Part shown: positions 12,592 through 24,959 of the stretch, in pieces
How the letters are laid out: each line of letters starts with the position of its first letter
Position numbering within the stretch: the stretch's first letter is position 1
Source: Saccopteryx bilineata
Lineage: Eukaryota; Chordata; Mammalia; Chiroptera; Emballonuridae
DNA: 64,000 nt
Assembly (NCBI RefSeq): GCF_036850765.1
Contig: NC_089494.1
Location: 56,995,809-57,059,808 of the forward strand
Direction: 5' to 3'
Made by a program: the position numbers and the translations under genes
The notes under the pieces: generated by a model
What the model saw: the letters and a program-made list of their open reading frames with translations, nothing else
Databases searched by the model: none
What the model was told of the DNA's origin: nothing

Positions 12592-12765
12592 GGAGAGGGA
12601 GGTAGAGGAGTGTATAAGGGGGATAGATGGTGATGGATGGAGACTTGTCTTGGGGTAGTGAGCACAAAAAGCAGTATACAGATGATGTGTTGTGGAATTG
12701 TACATCTGAAACCTGTAAAATTTTGTTAACTAGTGTCAGCACAATAAATTTAATAAAAAGGAAAA
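12592..12765 (+). repeat. L1 3'-UTR fragment
   Basis: The sequence ATTGTACATCTGAAACCTGT followed by an AATAAATTTAATAAAAA end is the forward version of the L1 3' end seen reversed at 954-1225. The SINE at 12217-12576 inserted just at its left edge. Confidence 0.8.
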
Positions 12766-13300
12766 CAGTTATGTAAACAAACACTTTCTTATTATCTCCT
12801 TTGAGGAAGCATAATTATTTCTTCTTCTACATATCAGAAATAATGTTCATATAAAAAAAAACAGTCCTCAGGAACCAACCTGTACTTCTGTTGTGAGGAA
12901 AACTTTTCCTCTTCCAACTTGGATCCAGTGATTGGGGGCCTGCAAATTAACTGACAATAGATATGTTAACAGGCGTAAGGACAGGTTGGTTTTCACACAT
13001 GCACAGGAGAGCTCCCAATAATGGAAAACTTGTGTAAGACCCAAAGTAAAGGTTTATTTACTTATCATTTTAAGGATGGTAGAGTGTGGAAGGATCCCTT
13101 AAGTGTTAAGCTTTTTGGTGCTCATAGAACCTTTAGTCTGTCTTCTTCCTGGCTGGAGGTTTCCCAGTGGGAGGGTTTATAGCCGCTGAATCTGCACTTT
13201 CTAGTACTAAGTAAGGGTCAGTCTTTCCATCAGGAAACTTCCCAGGAAGGGTGACAATGGTAGCTGTAGTTTTAGAAGACTGCTTAAGTTTAGATCATAG

Positions 13301-14041
13301 TGTTAAGCCAAATTCGGAGGGACCCAAAACATGAAAGACAGGAACAAGGTCCGTCGTTTGCACATCAAAGCTTTATTGTCTAGCTTGGCCAAGCGGCGGG
13401 AACTCCGACAGAAATCTGAGGGAGAGCGCGCCGGCCCTTTGTCCTACTTAGTTTTTATAGTTTTGTAAGTGGGAAGTACAGAAGCAAAAATTGCAATTAG
13501 GAGCCCCTTACCGCTATTGGTTATAGTCATATGTCCTTTAACGTGATAGGACCATGTTCAATTTGCAAGCCATACATCATTTTGGAGAAAACAAAATTTA
13601 CAAGTCAACACAATGGTAGAAAGATGTCTCTTTACATATTAAAAGACATTCCTATATTTCCTAGTGTTTATCCACCATCTCTCTGTCCAGAGTCACATGT
13701 GTTAACCACACGCATTTACATAGGAGAGGTAGTTTCCTGGGGACAAATGCCCGCAAATGGCTCATTGCTATAAGAAAAGGTTTATTTTGGCTTTTCTCTT
13801 TCTGCACCTGGCTAGCTATTCACCCCTTTCCTCACAGGTGTGGTGGAATGTCTGGGAATCCATGTTTTCCTTCCCTTTGTATTTACAATACAATGCCAAG
13901 GGCCATCCTGGTTATGCCAATCACACAGTACAGAGACTACTCTCACAATTTCTCTGCACACCTTAACCCAAATTAATAAAATGTTCTCCAGGCCTCTTAT
14001 AATATTAATATTAATTCTGTAGCCTTTGGTACTTTACAACA
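13301..14041 (-). repeat. Solo LTR-like element (antisense)
   Basis: On the minus strand the segment runs from TGTTGTAAAGTACC to GGCTTAACA, the TG…CA ends of an LTR, with AATAAA at 13372-13377 about 75 bases before the end. It is 741 bp with a GC-rich patch after the poly-A signal. The flanks CATAG and CCTGC do not match, so insertion is not proven by a duplication. No retroviral gene is present. Confidence 0.6.
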
Positions 14042-14754
14042 CCTGCAGGTGAAATGGCTCAGTGGCTCCTCAATAGTTCTTTCTGTGGCTGCTGATTTTT
14101 CAGACATTTTCAGTTTAAAGCACTTTTTATACCATTATAATGAGTGCTGAATCCCTCACTTCGCAGCTTCAGTTCAGGTCCATTGTAGTTGGTGCATGCT
14201 AGGAATTCTGTGCAATTTGTTTGGGGGATTAGGGTTTTTTAAAATTTATCACCAATCTTAAAGTTTTGAAGTTTTTATCAAAAGAGAAATTCAGATTTTC
14301 TTCTCCCTCCAAAAAACTGGAATGTCTGTCAATATCAAGCTCACCTTTCCATATAGCAGCTCTTGGCTGGAGCCCGGTATAGCTCTTTCCTTTAGAAAAG
14401 GCATGTACACTCCAGTTTGCCACAGACCTCACCATTCCTACTATAAACCTCCCCTCCCACCTTTGCTTTGCCTACATTTTGTGCCCAGCCCCTGTAAGCA
14501 TTTGGACTTGACATATGATGGGTAATAAGGTACCTACCATTCAAGTGGAATAGTAACTAACCTTATTTGCATTTTAGAAGATGACTTTTGGAATAATAAT
14601 GAGAAGAATGGAAGGTAGTGATATTGAAGTCAGGAAAGTCACTTAGAAAACTATTGTACTTTGAGTGAGAGTGGTTTTAGAAGGGGCATGTTGACTTTTT
14701 GAGATGGAAATAATTAATCCCCATTTTAAAGGCTTAAAGGAGATTTACAGCTTT

Positions 14755-14915
14755 GTTATTCAGAGTGTGGCTACCAGAAGCAACAGCAGCAACATCTGGA
14801 AATCTTAGCAATGCTCATTGTCAGAATCTACACACCAAATCAGTTGAGTCAGAATCTGCAATTTTTCCTCAGAGAATCTGAATTGACACTAAAGTGTAAC
14901 AGGCACTGACTTAAA
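14755..14915 (+). repeat. MER5-like DNA transposon relic
   Basis: The start CAGAGTGTGGCTACCAGAAG, the middle 'GAGTCAGAATCTGCAATTTT' and the end CAGGCACTGA follow the layout of the ancient MER5A family. It is diverged. Confidence 0.55.
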
Positions 14916-15345
14916 GGTTCTCCCTATATATTTCATGTAAGTCCATATTCTCCTTAATTTTCATAAATGAACATATATTCTTTACAAAGTGCTTGATTAA
15001 TAATAATCTTTGAAGTTCTGGGAAAGAAACACACTGAAAATGGTGTATAGAAACATCATATTTAATGTTTTCATATGGTAGAATTCACAATCTTCAGATT
15101 TAAGACTAAAACCATCTTCCATGATTCATCATCTAATCCAATTTTCCAAGTCATTGAAAATATTTCCCAGTTGTTGCTAAGTGATTTCATAAATTGGATT
15201 TGTGATCTTGGCCTCAAGTGTCTTTGAATATTACTTAGGGATCTTAAAAAAATACCAATGCTTAGGTCCCACGGAATCTTTATTCAAAGGGAAAAGTCAA
15301 TTTAAAGTTACAAAATACTTATAACTATGTGATAAAGAAGTAAAG

Positions 15346-15528
15346 AAGCCTGACCTGCGGTGGCACAGTGGGTAAAAGCATTGACCTGGAACACTGAGGT
15401 CGCCGGTTCGAAACCCCGAGCTTTCCTGGTCAAGGCACATATGGGAGTTGATGCTTTCTGCTCCTCCCTCCCTTCTCTTTCTGTCTCCTCTCTAAGATGA
15501 ATAAATGAAATCTAAAAATAATTAAAAA
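15346..15528 (+). mobile_element. Short tRNA-derived SINE (Rhin-like)
   Basis: This is the same family as 8094-8277, with B box GGTTCGAAACC and AAGGCACATATGGGAGTTGA. The 12-bp duplication AAAGAAGTAAAG at 15334-15345 and 15529-15540 is exact. Confidence 0.92.
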
Positions 15529-16039
15529 AAAGAAGTAAAGCAGAATCTCTTGCAAGCTTATTCAAGTAATTGAAATGCATAGTTATCATCATAGAATCAC
15601 TACAAGAAAGTGACTCCTTAAAAATGTTTATTGCATTATTTTTCAGATTACATAATACATTCTAATTTTAGAAAAATTAGAAAATACATAAACCCGAAGA
15701 AAATTAAAATCACTCATGGTGTGTAGATGTGTATGAAAATGAGAAAGACTATAAAACACACATAATATTGAATATTCCAGAACTGTGTGTATATGTGTAT
15801 ATATACACCATGTGTGTGTGTTTATATACAAAATTGTGTATGTGTTGTTTTACAGTGTGATTTTTCCAGTTATCATAAATATTTCTCCATTAAAATGTGT
15901 ATTTTAAATGTTTTTCAATGATTGCATGTTATTGAACCATGTAGCTATACGGTATCATACATTATTTGAGGCCGCAACACATAGTATCTCAGAATATACA
16001 GTGGAGTGAATGGTACACTCCCCGGGCCTGGAGTTAAGT

Positions 16040-16215
16040 CCCCACCTCTCTGCTTATTTCTGATGTACTCTTAAGTAGATTTCTTGTATATCTGAGCCTG
16101 GGCTTTCTTTCTCTTTTTTAAGAGGGTAATAATTGTATCTAAGTCATATAGTCATTGTGAAGATTAGTTATGTTCTCATATGACAGTGCTTAGCACAGTG
16201 CCTTGTACAACACTA
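16040..16215 (+). repeat. MIR SINE fragment
   Basis: 'GAGGGTAATAATTGTATCTA' and 'GTGCTTAGCACAGTGCCTTG' are the MIR 3' half in forward order. Confidence 0.7.
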
Positions 16216-16271
16216 CCAAAACATGATACAGGCCTTGTCTTTTAAATGGTGGTAAAATAAACATAACATAA

Positions 16272-16866
16272 TGTGTGGTCAGTAGTCGTGGCCGTTGTGG
16301 CCATGCAGATTCAGGTTTTCATTGGATTCGGGCAGACGGTAAAGAAATAGTGGGGCTAAAAAATAGAGGGCCATTCCTTTATTAAAGTCTTGCACCCGCC
16401 AACAAGCAAACACACAGGGAAAACACTTCCCTCTTCGTTCAGACCTCACAAAGCCCTGACATATTCTCTGGTTCCACAACCAGGAGAATCTTCCCCAGTT
16501 TCTCCTAGAATCAAAGGCCCCATCAGTCTCAGCGGAGCTCACAAAAGCCCCTCAGCTCTGGTTCCCCATCTGCAGACCTTCTCCCTTCTCTGCCAACATG
16601 GCTGCTTCTTCAGCACTCGGCATTACCTCTGCTCTCCCTACAAAACATGGCTTCTCTCTGCCTCTTCTCCTTCTTCTCTCCTTTTCAAAACTTTCTGGCG
16701 GGAAAACCTCTCCTCCAGCAAACATTAGCAAGATAATGGTCCTTCCCAAGCAGGAAGGTAATTTGCAATTTCACAGATCACATATACCTGGTGCTGCCCA
16801 GCCTCCAATGCAAACTGTAAGTGAGCAAACATCAAAATCATATTCTACAAACTTATTTGACCAACA
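16272..16866 (-). mobile_element. Solo LTR, family 1 (antisense)
   Basis: This 595-bp LTR reads TGTTGGTCAAATAAG…ACCACACA on the minus strand, with TG/CA ends and AATAAA at 16378-16383. The 5-bp duplication CATAA at 16267-16271 and 16867-16871 is exact. No internal retroviral sequence remains, so it arose by recombination between two LTRs. The same LTR lies at 23987-24580 on the other strand. Confidence 0.93.
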
Positions 16867-17500
16867 CATAATATTTACCTTTAGTGACTTTGAGTATATT
16901 CACAATGTTGTATAACGATCACCCCTATATGGTACTAAAACACTTTCATGATTCTCAAAAAGAAGACTGTACCCATCAAACAGTCAATACATTCCTCTCT
17001 CCTCCCCATCCCTGACAACCTTTTAGTCTGCTTTCTGTCTCTATGGATTTACCTATTCTGCATATGTCATGTAAATGGAGTCATACAATAAGTGGCCTTT
17101 TGAGTCTGGCTTCTTTCACTTCGCATGTTTTCAAGGTCATTCTATGTTGTAAAATGTGTCTATACACCATTGTCTTTTATGGCTGAAAATATATTCCCTT
17201 GTACAAATATACCACATTTTGTTTATCTACCCATCAGGTAGTGGACATTTGAGTTGTTTCTACCTTTTGTCTGTTATGAATAGAGTGCTGAGGTGAAAAT
17301 TCACATAGAAGTTTTTGTTTAAGCACCTGATTGTAATTCTTTTGAGTATATACATAGGAGTAGAATTTCTGGCTCATATGATATTTCTACATTTAACTTA
17401 TTGAGGAATCACTGTACTGTTTTCAACAGCAGTTGTACCATTTTATACTCCCATCATAGATGTACAAGGGTTTTAATTTCAATACATCCTTGACAAAACT

Positions 17501-17518
17501 TTTGTGTGTGTGTGTGCA

Positions 17519-17578
<60 letters not shown>
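17501..17578. repeat. (TG)n/(TA)n microsatellite
   Basis: A short TG run is followed by about 29 TA units, sitting within the old L1. Confidence 0.95.
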
Positions 17579-17583
<5 letters not shown>

Positions 17584-18740
17584 ACAGTCATCTTGGTGTG
17601 TGTGTGAAGTGCTATCTCCCATTGTTTTTTATTGAACTAAAGATGTTGAAGACTTTTTTTTTTTCATGTGCTGGTTTGCCATTTGAATATCTCCTTTGAA
17701 GAAATGTCTATTCAATCTCTTTGCCAATAATGTCTTTTCATTAATAAAAAAATTTAATTTTGGTAAAGTCTATCTATTTTAAAATTTTGTTGCTTATGCT
17801 TTTGATGTTATATCTATGAAACTATTGCCAAATCCAAGATCATGAAGGGTTACTTCTATTTCTTTTCTAAGAATTTTATCACTTTAGCACTTATATTTAG
17901 TTTTTTGATCCATTTTGAGTTAATCTTTTCATAAGATGTAAAGTAAGGGTCCAGCCTTATTCTTTCACACATAGATATCCAGTTGCCCCTGCACTACTTG
18001 TTGAAGAGACTATTCTTTCTTTATTGAATGATCTTGGCACTGTAATTGAGAGTAATTGACTATAGATGGAACAGTTTATTTCTGGACTCTAACTTCTTTT
18101 CCACTGAGCTGTGTTTCTATCTTTATGACAGATTTGCACTGGTTTGACTACTGTAGTTTTGTAGTAAGTTTTGAGATCTAAAAGTGTGAGTTCTCTAACT
18201 TGGATCTTTTTCAAGATTGTTTTGGCTATTCAGGATCACTTGCAATTTGATATATTAGGATCGACTTTTCCATTCTTTCAAAAAAGACCATCAAAATTCT
18301 GATAGGGATTGTATCATATCTATAAGTGACTGTGGGGAATATTACCATTTTAAAAATATTAAGTTCTTCAATCCATGATCATAGAATCTTTCCATTCATC
18401 TAGGTATTTTTTAAAATAATATTTTATAATTTTAAGTATATGGGTTTTGCACCTCATTGGTTAAATGTATTCCTAAGTGTCTTATTCTTTTTGATATTAT
18501 TACAAATGAAATTGTTTTCTTAATTTCCTTCTAGATAGCTAGTCTGTAGAAACACAGTGGATTTTTGTGCATTGACCTTATACCCTGCAATTCTGCTGAA
18601 TTAATTTATTAGCTCTAATAGTTTTGAGTATGCTTTAATATTTTTTTCTATATAATATATTATCTGTAAAGTTTCTCATCCATATTCATTTGTCTCTGGC
18701 TCATCTGTCTAATTGTAAAAAACATTATTTCAGTGTATTC

Positions 18741-18895
18741 TAGATCAGTGCTTCTCCGACTACAGTAACTCATGAATTGCTTGGGGATCTTAAAATGCAG
18801 ATTCTGATTTGTCAGGTCTAGGGCAGGGCCCGAGTGTCTGTAATTCTCACAAACTACAATGTAATGTTGATGCTACTGGTCTATGGACCTCCACT
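18741..18895 (+). repeat. MER5-like DNA transposon relic
   Basis: 'CAGTGCTTCTCCGACTACAG', 'TGCTTGGGGATCTTAAAATG', 'CAGATTCTGATTTGTCAGGT' and 'GATGCTACTGGTCTATGGAC' follow MER5A/B order. It is ancient, with no recognisable duplication. Confidence 0.7.
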
Positions 18896-20866
18896 TGTGT
18901 AACACAGGTTATATGGGGAAGGACTAAAGATAAATGAAAGAAAGTAAAGAGATGGCGTAGAAAGAAATATTGGGTCATAGTAAGAACTGCGAAGATTTAA
19001 GTCTAAAGAAAACTTTGAGTCTCTTAAGGTATAGGCATGACTGTCTGAGCTTGGTACTTGATTTCTTCCTATTGTTTGCATTTCTTCTTAGAGCAATTGA
19101 AGATCAAAACACAAGTATTTAATTTTTCTGATTGTTCCTTTTTAAGAATATAAATATTTCCTCAGAAATAACACTCACACGAACTATTTAGTACAAAAGG
19201 AGCTACTTATAGGTTTCTGGAGTGGTTCAGGGAGTGGGTAGCAATATCTAGGGTTCTTATAACAGTTTCTGGGTTATCCAAATATTTTCCAAGTGCTTTA
19301 CAAACATTGTTGAGCTATTTTTTCTCATTGTGGCATATAGTAACTGTATAAAGAAGTTGGCTATCCTGCTATTTGAACTTCCATTACATCTCCAAATTTC
19401 TTCACTGAAGGTATGTAAAAAAATGGTAAAACCACTTTAAAATATATTGCTCCAATAAATCAGCTCACATCTCTGATGACTATAAGGAAAACCTATAAAA
19501 TGACACATTTTATTTCTTTTATAGTGTATTATCTAATTAAAAAAAATAAAGTGGGGTCTGAATCTACAGTGTCTCAAGGCAGAAATTAAATGAATCTCCA
19601 AACAGTAGAGACACCTGCATTAGTGCATTTCAATTCCTCTGTCTTCAGTTTAGTGAATAATTTGTTTTACTTGTCTGATACTTTAATGAACTTACCAATT
19701 AAAAGCAGATGTCACTTTCTCACAGAACATAAATTAAAAACAGTTCCATTACTAACAGGCAAAATATGTATATAGTATTGACTGTCTACAAGCATTAGGA
19801 ACATCTGCAAAATAGTGGGATTTCTACATTGGTAACATTACTATAGCTATAGCCTTAATTTGTGGGTTAATTTACAGCTTAGTGAACTGTATGCTTTCAT
19901 TTCTAAGGAAAATTTGATTTACAAAGTCCTTTGGAAATATGTATGCCTATCTAAGAAGGGAATGAGTCAAAAAAAGCAAAGAAAGAATATTGTGATCACA
20001 AGGTTTCAAACTACCTGCTGTTACTTTGCTTATGGACTCTTCACCAACCCGTTAAGTTTCAGTGCTTAAAGAAAGGTTTTCCCTTTGTTATTTTTTTTAG
20101 TTGTGACTTTCGCCAAAATTCTTCCTACATATTCTTTCTTCTCATTTTCCTCCTCATATTTGACATCCCTTAAATAAAAATTTCCACAGCACCTCACTTT
20201 TATAGTAACTATTATTGAAACTCAAGGTTATATTGCTATCATAATAGGGCTAGTGAAACTGAATCTACTTCAAGTGGGCACCTGAGATGGCATCTTTTTT
20301 TTATAGTTTAAGATGGTCATAAGACTAAATCTCTACAACCTTCCTGTGCTATTTCCGTGTCCATCTGGTGACATTCTGTGCTGTGGCCTTAGATTAGCTT
20401 GATGTTCTTATTCAAAAGGCCTTCACTTCAGTTTCCCACTCAGGTGGCCCCACTTGGTTCCATGGTGTGACCCAACACTGCTCTTATCACCCCCTCTTTC
20501 CTTCCATCTTCTCCTGGCTTCCCTCCCTGTCCCATTGAGCATGGGCTAAGGGCATTTGTGAGCAAACTCAATCACCCCTTTTCTCTGTTTCTTCCTACAT
20601 CTGAAAGATGAAACAATTAGAATAATTTTTCAGATTAGATCTGTTTAAAAAGTAAATGATCTATTATCAGTTAGCCTTACAAATTCCTTTCTTTGTTATC
20701 TGTTAATTCTCTGCACCCTACCCTGTAACAACAGGTCCAAAACTTTAAAAAATTCTCATCCAAGCTTTACTTAACCTCAGAGTCATTTAGTCATACAAAA
20801 TAAAAATTGCTTGACTTTTTTCCCTCTGCACGGTTTATCTCTTTTTCCACTTGTTTTCTGTTTACT

Positions 20867-21188
20867 TTTTTTTTGAGAGAGAGAGAGAGAAAATGGGAGA
20901 GAAAGACATGAAGGGAGGGTGAGAAGCATCAACTTTAGTTGCTTTCACTTTAGCTGTGTGCTGATTGCTTTTCTTACATGCCTTGACTAGAGCTGAGCCA
21001 GTATCCCCTTGCTCAAGCCAGTGACCTTGAGCTTTTCATGCCAGCAACCTTTAGGCTCAAGCTGGTGAGCTTTGGGATTGTCTGAATGATTTCTTGACCA
21101 GTGACCTCGTGCTGATGAGCCCATGCCCAGTAACCTCAGTGTTCTGGGTTGATGCTTTCCCCACTGTGCTACCACTAGTCATGCAGTC
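20867..21188 (-). mobile_element. Long tRNA-derived SINE (MEG-like, antisense)
   Basis: This has a T-tract and GA run, the reversed 'GAGAAGCATCAACTTTAGTT' block, several 'CAAGC..GTGA' repeats and the head ending GTGCTACCACTAGTCA. The duplication is TTCTGTTTACT at 20856-20866 and 21189-21199. The right copy is shared with the next SINE. Confidence 0.85.
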
Positions 21189-21202
21189 TTCTGTTTACTT
21201 TC

Positions 21203-21562
21203 TTTATCTTTCCTTTTTTATGTTTTTATTAAGTGAGAGGCAGGGAGGCAGAGAGACAGACTTCCGCTTGCGCCCCAACTGGGATGCACCTGGTGATACT
21301 CTGCCCATCTGGGGTCACTGTTCCATCACTTGGCAACTGAGCTATTTTTAGTGCTTTAGGTGAGGCCATAGGACCATCCTCAGCACCCAAGGCCAACTTT
21401 GCTTGAACTGTTAGAGCTGTGGTTGTGGTGGAGTGGGGGCAGGAAAGGGAGGGGTGGAGAAGCATATGGTAGCTTTTCCTGTGTGCCCTAACTGAATGTC
21501 AAACCTGGGACTTCCACACACCAGGCTGATGCTCTACTGCTGAGCCAACTGGCCAGGGCCTT
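21203..21562 (-). mobile_element. Diverged VES-related SINE (antisense)
   Basis: It has the VES layout in reverse but with the variant 'CAACTGAGCTATTTTTAGTG' body, which also occurs at 50358-50717. It ends CAACTGGCCAGGGC. The 11-bp duplication TGTTTACTTTC at 21192-21202 and 21563-21573 is exact. Confidence 0.88.
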
Positions 21563-21785
21563 TGTTTACTTTCAATTACCCTCTCTTTCCAAATTTAAGG
21601 CTTCATCCACTTTTCTAAATTCCACCTTTCCCATCTCTATATTTTGTCTCTTTTCATTCCTAATACTTCACTTTCCAGTTACCCTTTCTTCTTCCTTCAA
21701 TGAAATTTTAATCCCACAAAATTGAAAACAAAGATATTGCTGCTTAACCCTTAAGACGCTAACCCACCTTTTTCTTGACTATTGT

Positions 21786-22195
21786 ACTGGGTTGAATTGT
21801 GTCCCCTGACATTCATATGTTGAAGTTCTAACCCCCAATATCTCAGAATGTGATCTTATTTGGAAATAGGGTCATTGCAGATATAATTAGTTAAGATGAG
21901 GTCATTAAAGTGGACCCTGGTTAAATATCCCCCTTTAAAAAGGGGAAATTTGAACACAGAGGTAGACACACATAAAGATAGACGATGTGAAGAGACACAG
22001 GGAAAAGGTGGCCATGTGCAAGACCAGGAGAGAGGCCTGGACTAGGTCCTTCACTCATAATTCTCAGAAAGAACCAATCGTGTTGACACCATGGTTTCAA
22101 ACTTCCAGCCTCTGAAACTGTGAGAGAAAAAGTTTTGTTGTTCAGGCTACTGAGTATGAGGTACTTTGTTACAACAGCTCTAGGAAACCACTACA
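21786..22195 (+). repeat. MLT1-type MaLR LTR
   Basis: 'TGTACTGGGTTGAATTGTGT', 'CAGAATGTGATCTTATTTGG', 'GACGATGTGAAGAGACACAG' and 'TACTTTGTTACAACAGC' are the ERVL-MaLR (MLT1/MST) LTR consensus in forward order. It is nearly complete and ancient, shared across placental mammals. Confidence 0.9.
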
Positions 22196-22519
22196 ACTAC
22201 TTCATTTTCTTCCTGCTTGGCCTCCCTCTGCTTACCCTACACCTAGTTTACCACTTTATGAGAAGCTGCTCTTTCCCAAGTAATTGACAACTTGAAGCTC
22301 TCTAGTGTTCTCTGAGGCACTACTTTCTCTACTTCCTTCATCTTTGGGATGGCTCCTTCCAAATCTTTCATTGCCCTCTTCCTCCATCCTCACTTTGCAT
22401 ACAATGCCTAATCTTTGGCTCTTTTCTTATTCCATATATTTTTCATGGTGGAATTGTCTAATCCCATGATGACAATATCACTTTTATCTTGATTTCTAGA
22501 CACTTTAAAAAAAAATCTT

Positions 22520-22628
22520 GTTTTTTACCAGTTGGCTCAGTGGTAGAGCATGGACCTGGCATGTGGAAGTCCTGGGTTCAATTCCTGATCAGGGCACACA
22601 GGAGAAACAACTATCTGCTTCTTCACTC

Positions 22629-22664
<36 letters not shown>

Positions 22665-22890
22665 TCCTGCAGCCATGGCTTGATTGATTTCAGCGCATTG
22701 ACCCGAGGTGCTATGGATGGCTCCATGGAGTCTCTGCCTCAGGTGCTAAAAGTAGCTTGGTTGCAAGCATGGCCCCAGATGGGCAGAGCATCAGCCCAGA
22801 CAGGGGTTGTTGGGTGGATCCTGTTGGGGCTCATGCGGGAATCTGTCTCTCTATCTCTCCTCCTCTCACTTGGAAAAGAAGAAGAAAACA
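22520..22890 (+). mobile_element. Diverged VES-related SINE
   Basis: The head ACCAGTTGGCTCAGTGGTAG, the B box GGTTCAATTCC and the variant body with 'GGTGCTAAAAGTAGC' are present, ending in an A-rich tail. A weak duplication AAAAATCT flanks it. It belongs to the older subfamily with 32713-33033. Confidence 0.85.
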
Positions 22891-23986
22891 AAAATCTCAA
22901 CTCATACACCTTTTCTTAACTTCAGCCTTTTTGCTTTTTTATAAATTCCTGTTGATGATTTACATACCCATTTCTTACTGGTACTTCTAACTCAACTAAA
23001 CTCATTCCTCTTATTTTTAATTCTCACCTCTTTGTCTCCTCGCCTTCTCACCCCAGGACAGCCTCTTTAGTTCGGGTTCTCAAAATTCTTAACTGAAGCT
23101 TTTGCAATTATGTTTTGTAGTAGTATAAATCTGAGCTTATAAATGACAATATTTGCATGAAATATTGCTTGTTTGTTTTAAAATTTAAAAAGTTTTTAAT
23201 CAACAGAAGCCTGATTCTGAGCTTCCATCCTCCGACTGGCGGGACATTCGGTCTCTGGCATGTTGGAGTCCTCTTGCTCCAGGGATTGCAAGTGTTCCTG
23301 GGTCCATCTGGCAGCACAGCAGTGTGGTCATCAGTGTACTCCAGTTCCCTCTGAAACCATCGTGTGTCTCGTGGGTGGAGACGGCAGTTTCAGTGGCTCT
23401 GCTGCTTCTGTGCCTGTTTGGGGTCCCAGGCTGGCCCACATGCCAGTGTCCCTGGAAGAAACACACAGCCTTCCCCATGGCACTGCTCTGAGAAGACTGT
23501 GCATCTCGACACAGCTCATCCTCCATCCAGCTTTCTCTCCAGTGCTAGCCAGACCTCCGGTCTTTCAGTGGCCCTCACCATCTATTCTTCACCACATCTG
23601 TCATAATATCTTCCATTGACTCAGTATTTTTACAGAACACAGGAAGGGAAATGGCTTGCAGGTGACTTCTACTTTTGGTTCTAATATAAATTTCACTAAT
23701 ACAAAAGAAAATATTGACTGTCTTCTTGAAACAGGGCTGATAGCACAATATAGGAACGACACAATAAATTGTCCTGCCGCCTGCCTACCTGGCTTCTGAG
23801 TCTCCAGTCTTCCCATTTTGCAATTTATTTATATGTCATCAAAGTTACCTTTGGGCAAGCTGAGACTAGGATATGTTTTTCTCCATTATCTCCAAGTACA
23901 AACTCTAATGGCATTTAAATCCCTCCTTGATCTGTCCTTTGCCTTCTCCCCAACCTGTAAATCGCCCTGATTCCAAGCTTGGACTG

Positions 23987-24580
23987 TGTTGGTCAAATAA
24001 GTTTGTAAAATAGGATTTTTATGTTTGCTCGCTTTTAGTTTGCATTGGGGGCTGGGCAGCGCCAGGTATATGTGGTCTGTGAAATTGCAAATTACCTTCC
24101 TGCTTGGGAAGGGCCATTGTTTTGCTAATGTTTGCTGGCAGAGAGGTTTTCACGCCAGAAAATTTTGAAAAGAGAGAAGAAAGAGAAGGAGAAAGAAGCC
24201 ATGTTTGCAGAGTGAGAGCAGAGAGAATGCAGAGTGCTGAAGAAGAAGCCAGTTTGTGCAGAGAGAGAGAAGGTGCGCAGATGGGAACCAGAGCTGAGGG
24301 GCTTTGCGAGCTCTGCTGAGACTGGTGGGGCTTTTGATTCTAGGAGAAACTAGAGAAGATTCTCCTGGTTGTGGAACCTGATAATGTGTCAGGGCTTTGG
24401 GCGCTCTGAATGAGAGGGAAGTGTTTTCCCTGTGTGTTTGCTTGTTGGCTGGTGCGAGACTTTAATAAAGGAATGGCCTGCCATTTTCTGGCTCCACTGT
24501 TCTTTTACCATCTGCCCGAATCCAGTGAGAACCTGTATGTGAATGGCATGACGGTCACGACTACTGGCCTGGTCCTTACA
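23987..24580 (+). mobile_element. Solo LTR, family 1 (sense)
   Basis: This 594-bp LTR starts TGTTGGTCAAATAAG and ends CTTACA, with AATAAA at 24464-24469. The 5-bp duplication GACTG at 23982-23986 and 24581-24585 is exact. It matches the antisense copy at 16272-16866 along its whole length. It contains a purine-rich GAGAGA block (24160-24280) upstream of the poly-A signal. No internal genes remain. Confidence 0.93.
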
Positions 24581-24959
24581 GACTGCTTGTCATGCTCGTG
24601 CCTACCACATATTTTCTCACCTCTGAGTCTTGTTTACTCTGACCCCTCAGCATAGAATTTCTTTTTCTTCTTATTCAAAGATAATCACAAATTATAGTGT
24701 TAGACTTGGCATGGGAAGAGTAAAGCCAAAAGAGAGGAACAGCCTAAAGTCATACAACTTGGTTACCTAAGAGGAGTCAAATAAAAATAGTGTGTGCTAT
24801 CAACATGAAATCAGGGGCAACGTATTAGTAACTGAGTCAGAAAAGCTAAGCAGAAACAAGTGGTAAACAGAGTTTGGTATGTGACTCAAAATTGGGCTCA
24901 ACAGAAATTGGCCAAGAAGCAAGACAAAGCACCCACATTCAGGACGTTTGAATAATATT

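Larger units (their letters stand above)
16240..18700 (-). repeat. Old L1 (antisense), split by a solo LTR
   Basis: This is a long antisense L1, from 3' UTR (GGTAAAATAAACATAACATA at about 16250) into ORF2. Characteristic reversed stretches are 'TATACATAGGAGTAGAATTT', 'TTTGATCCATTTTGAGTTAA', 'TTTTCAAGATTGTTTTGGCT' and 'CTGATAGGGATTGTATCAT'. It is heavily mutated with no usable frame. A TA run lies at 17521-17577. The LTR at 16272-16866 interrupts it near the 3' end. Confidence 0.88.
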
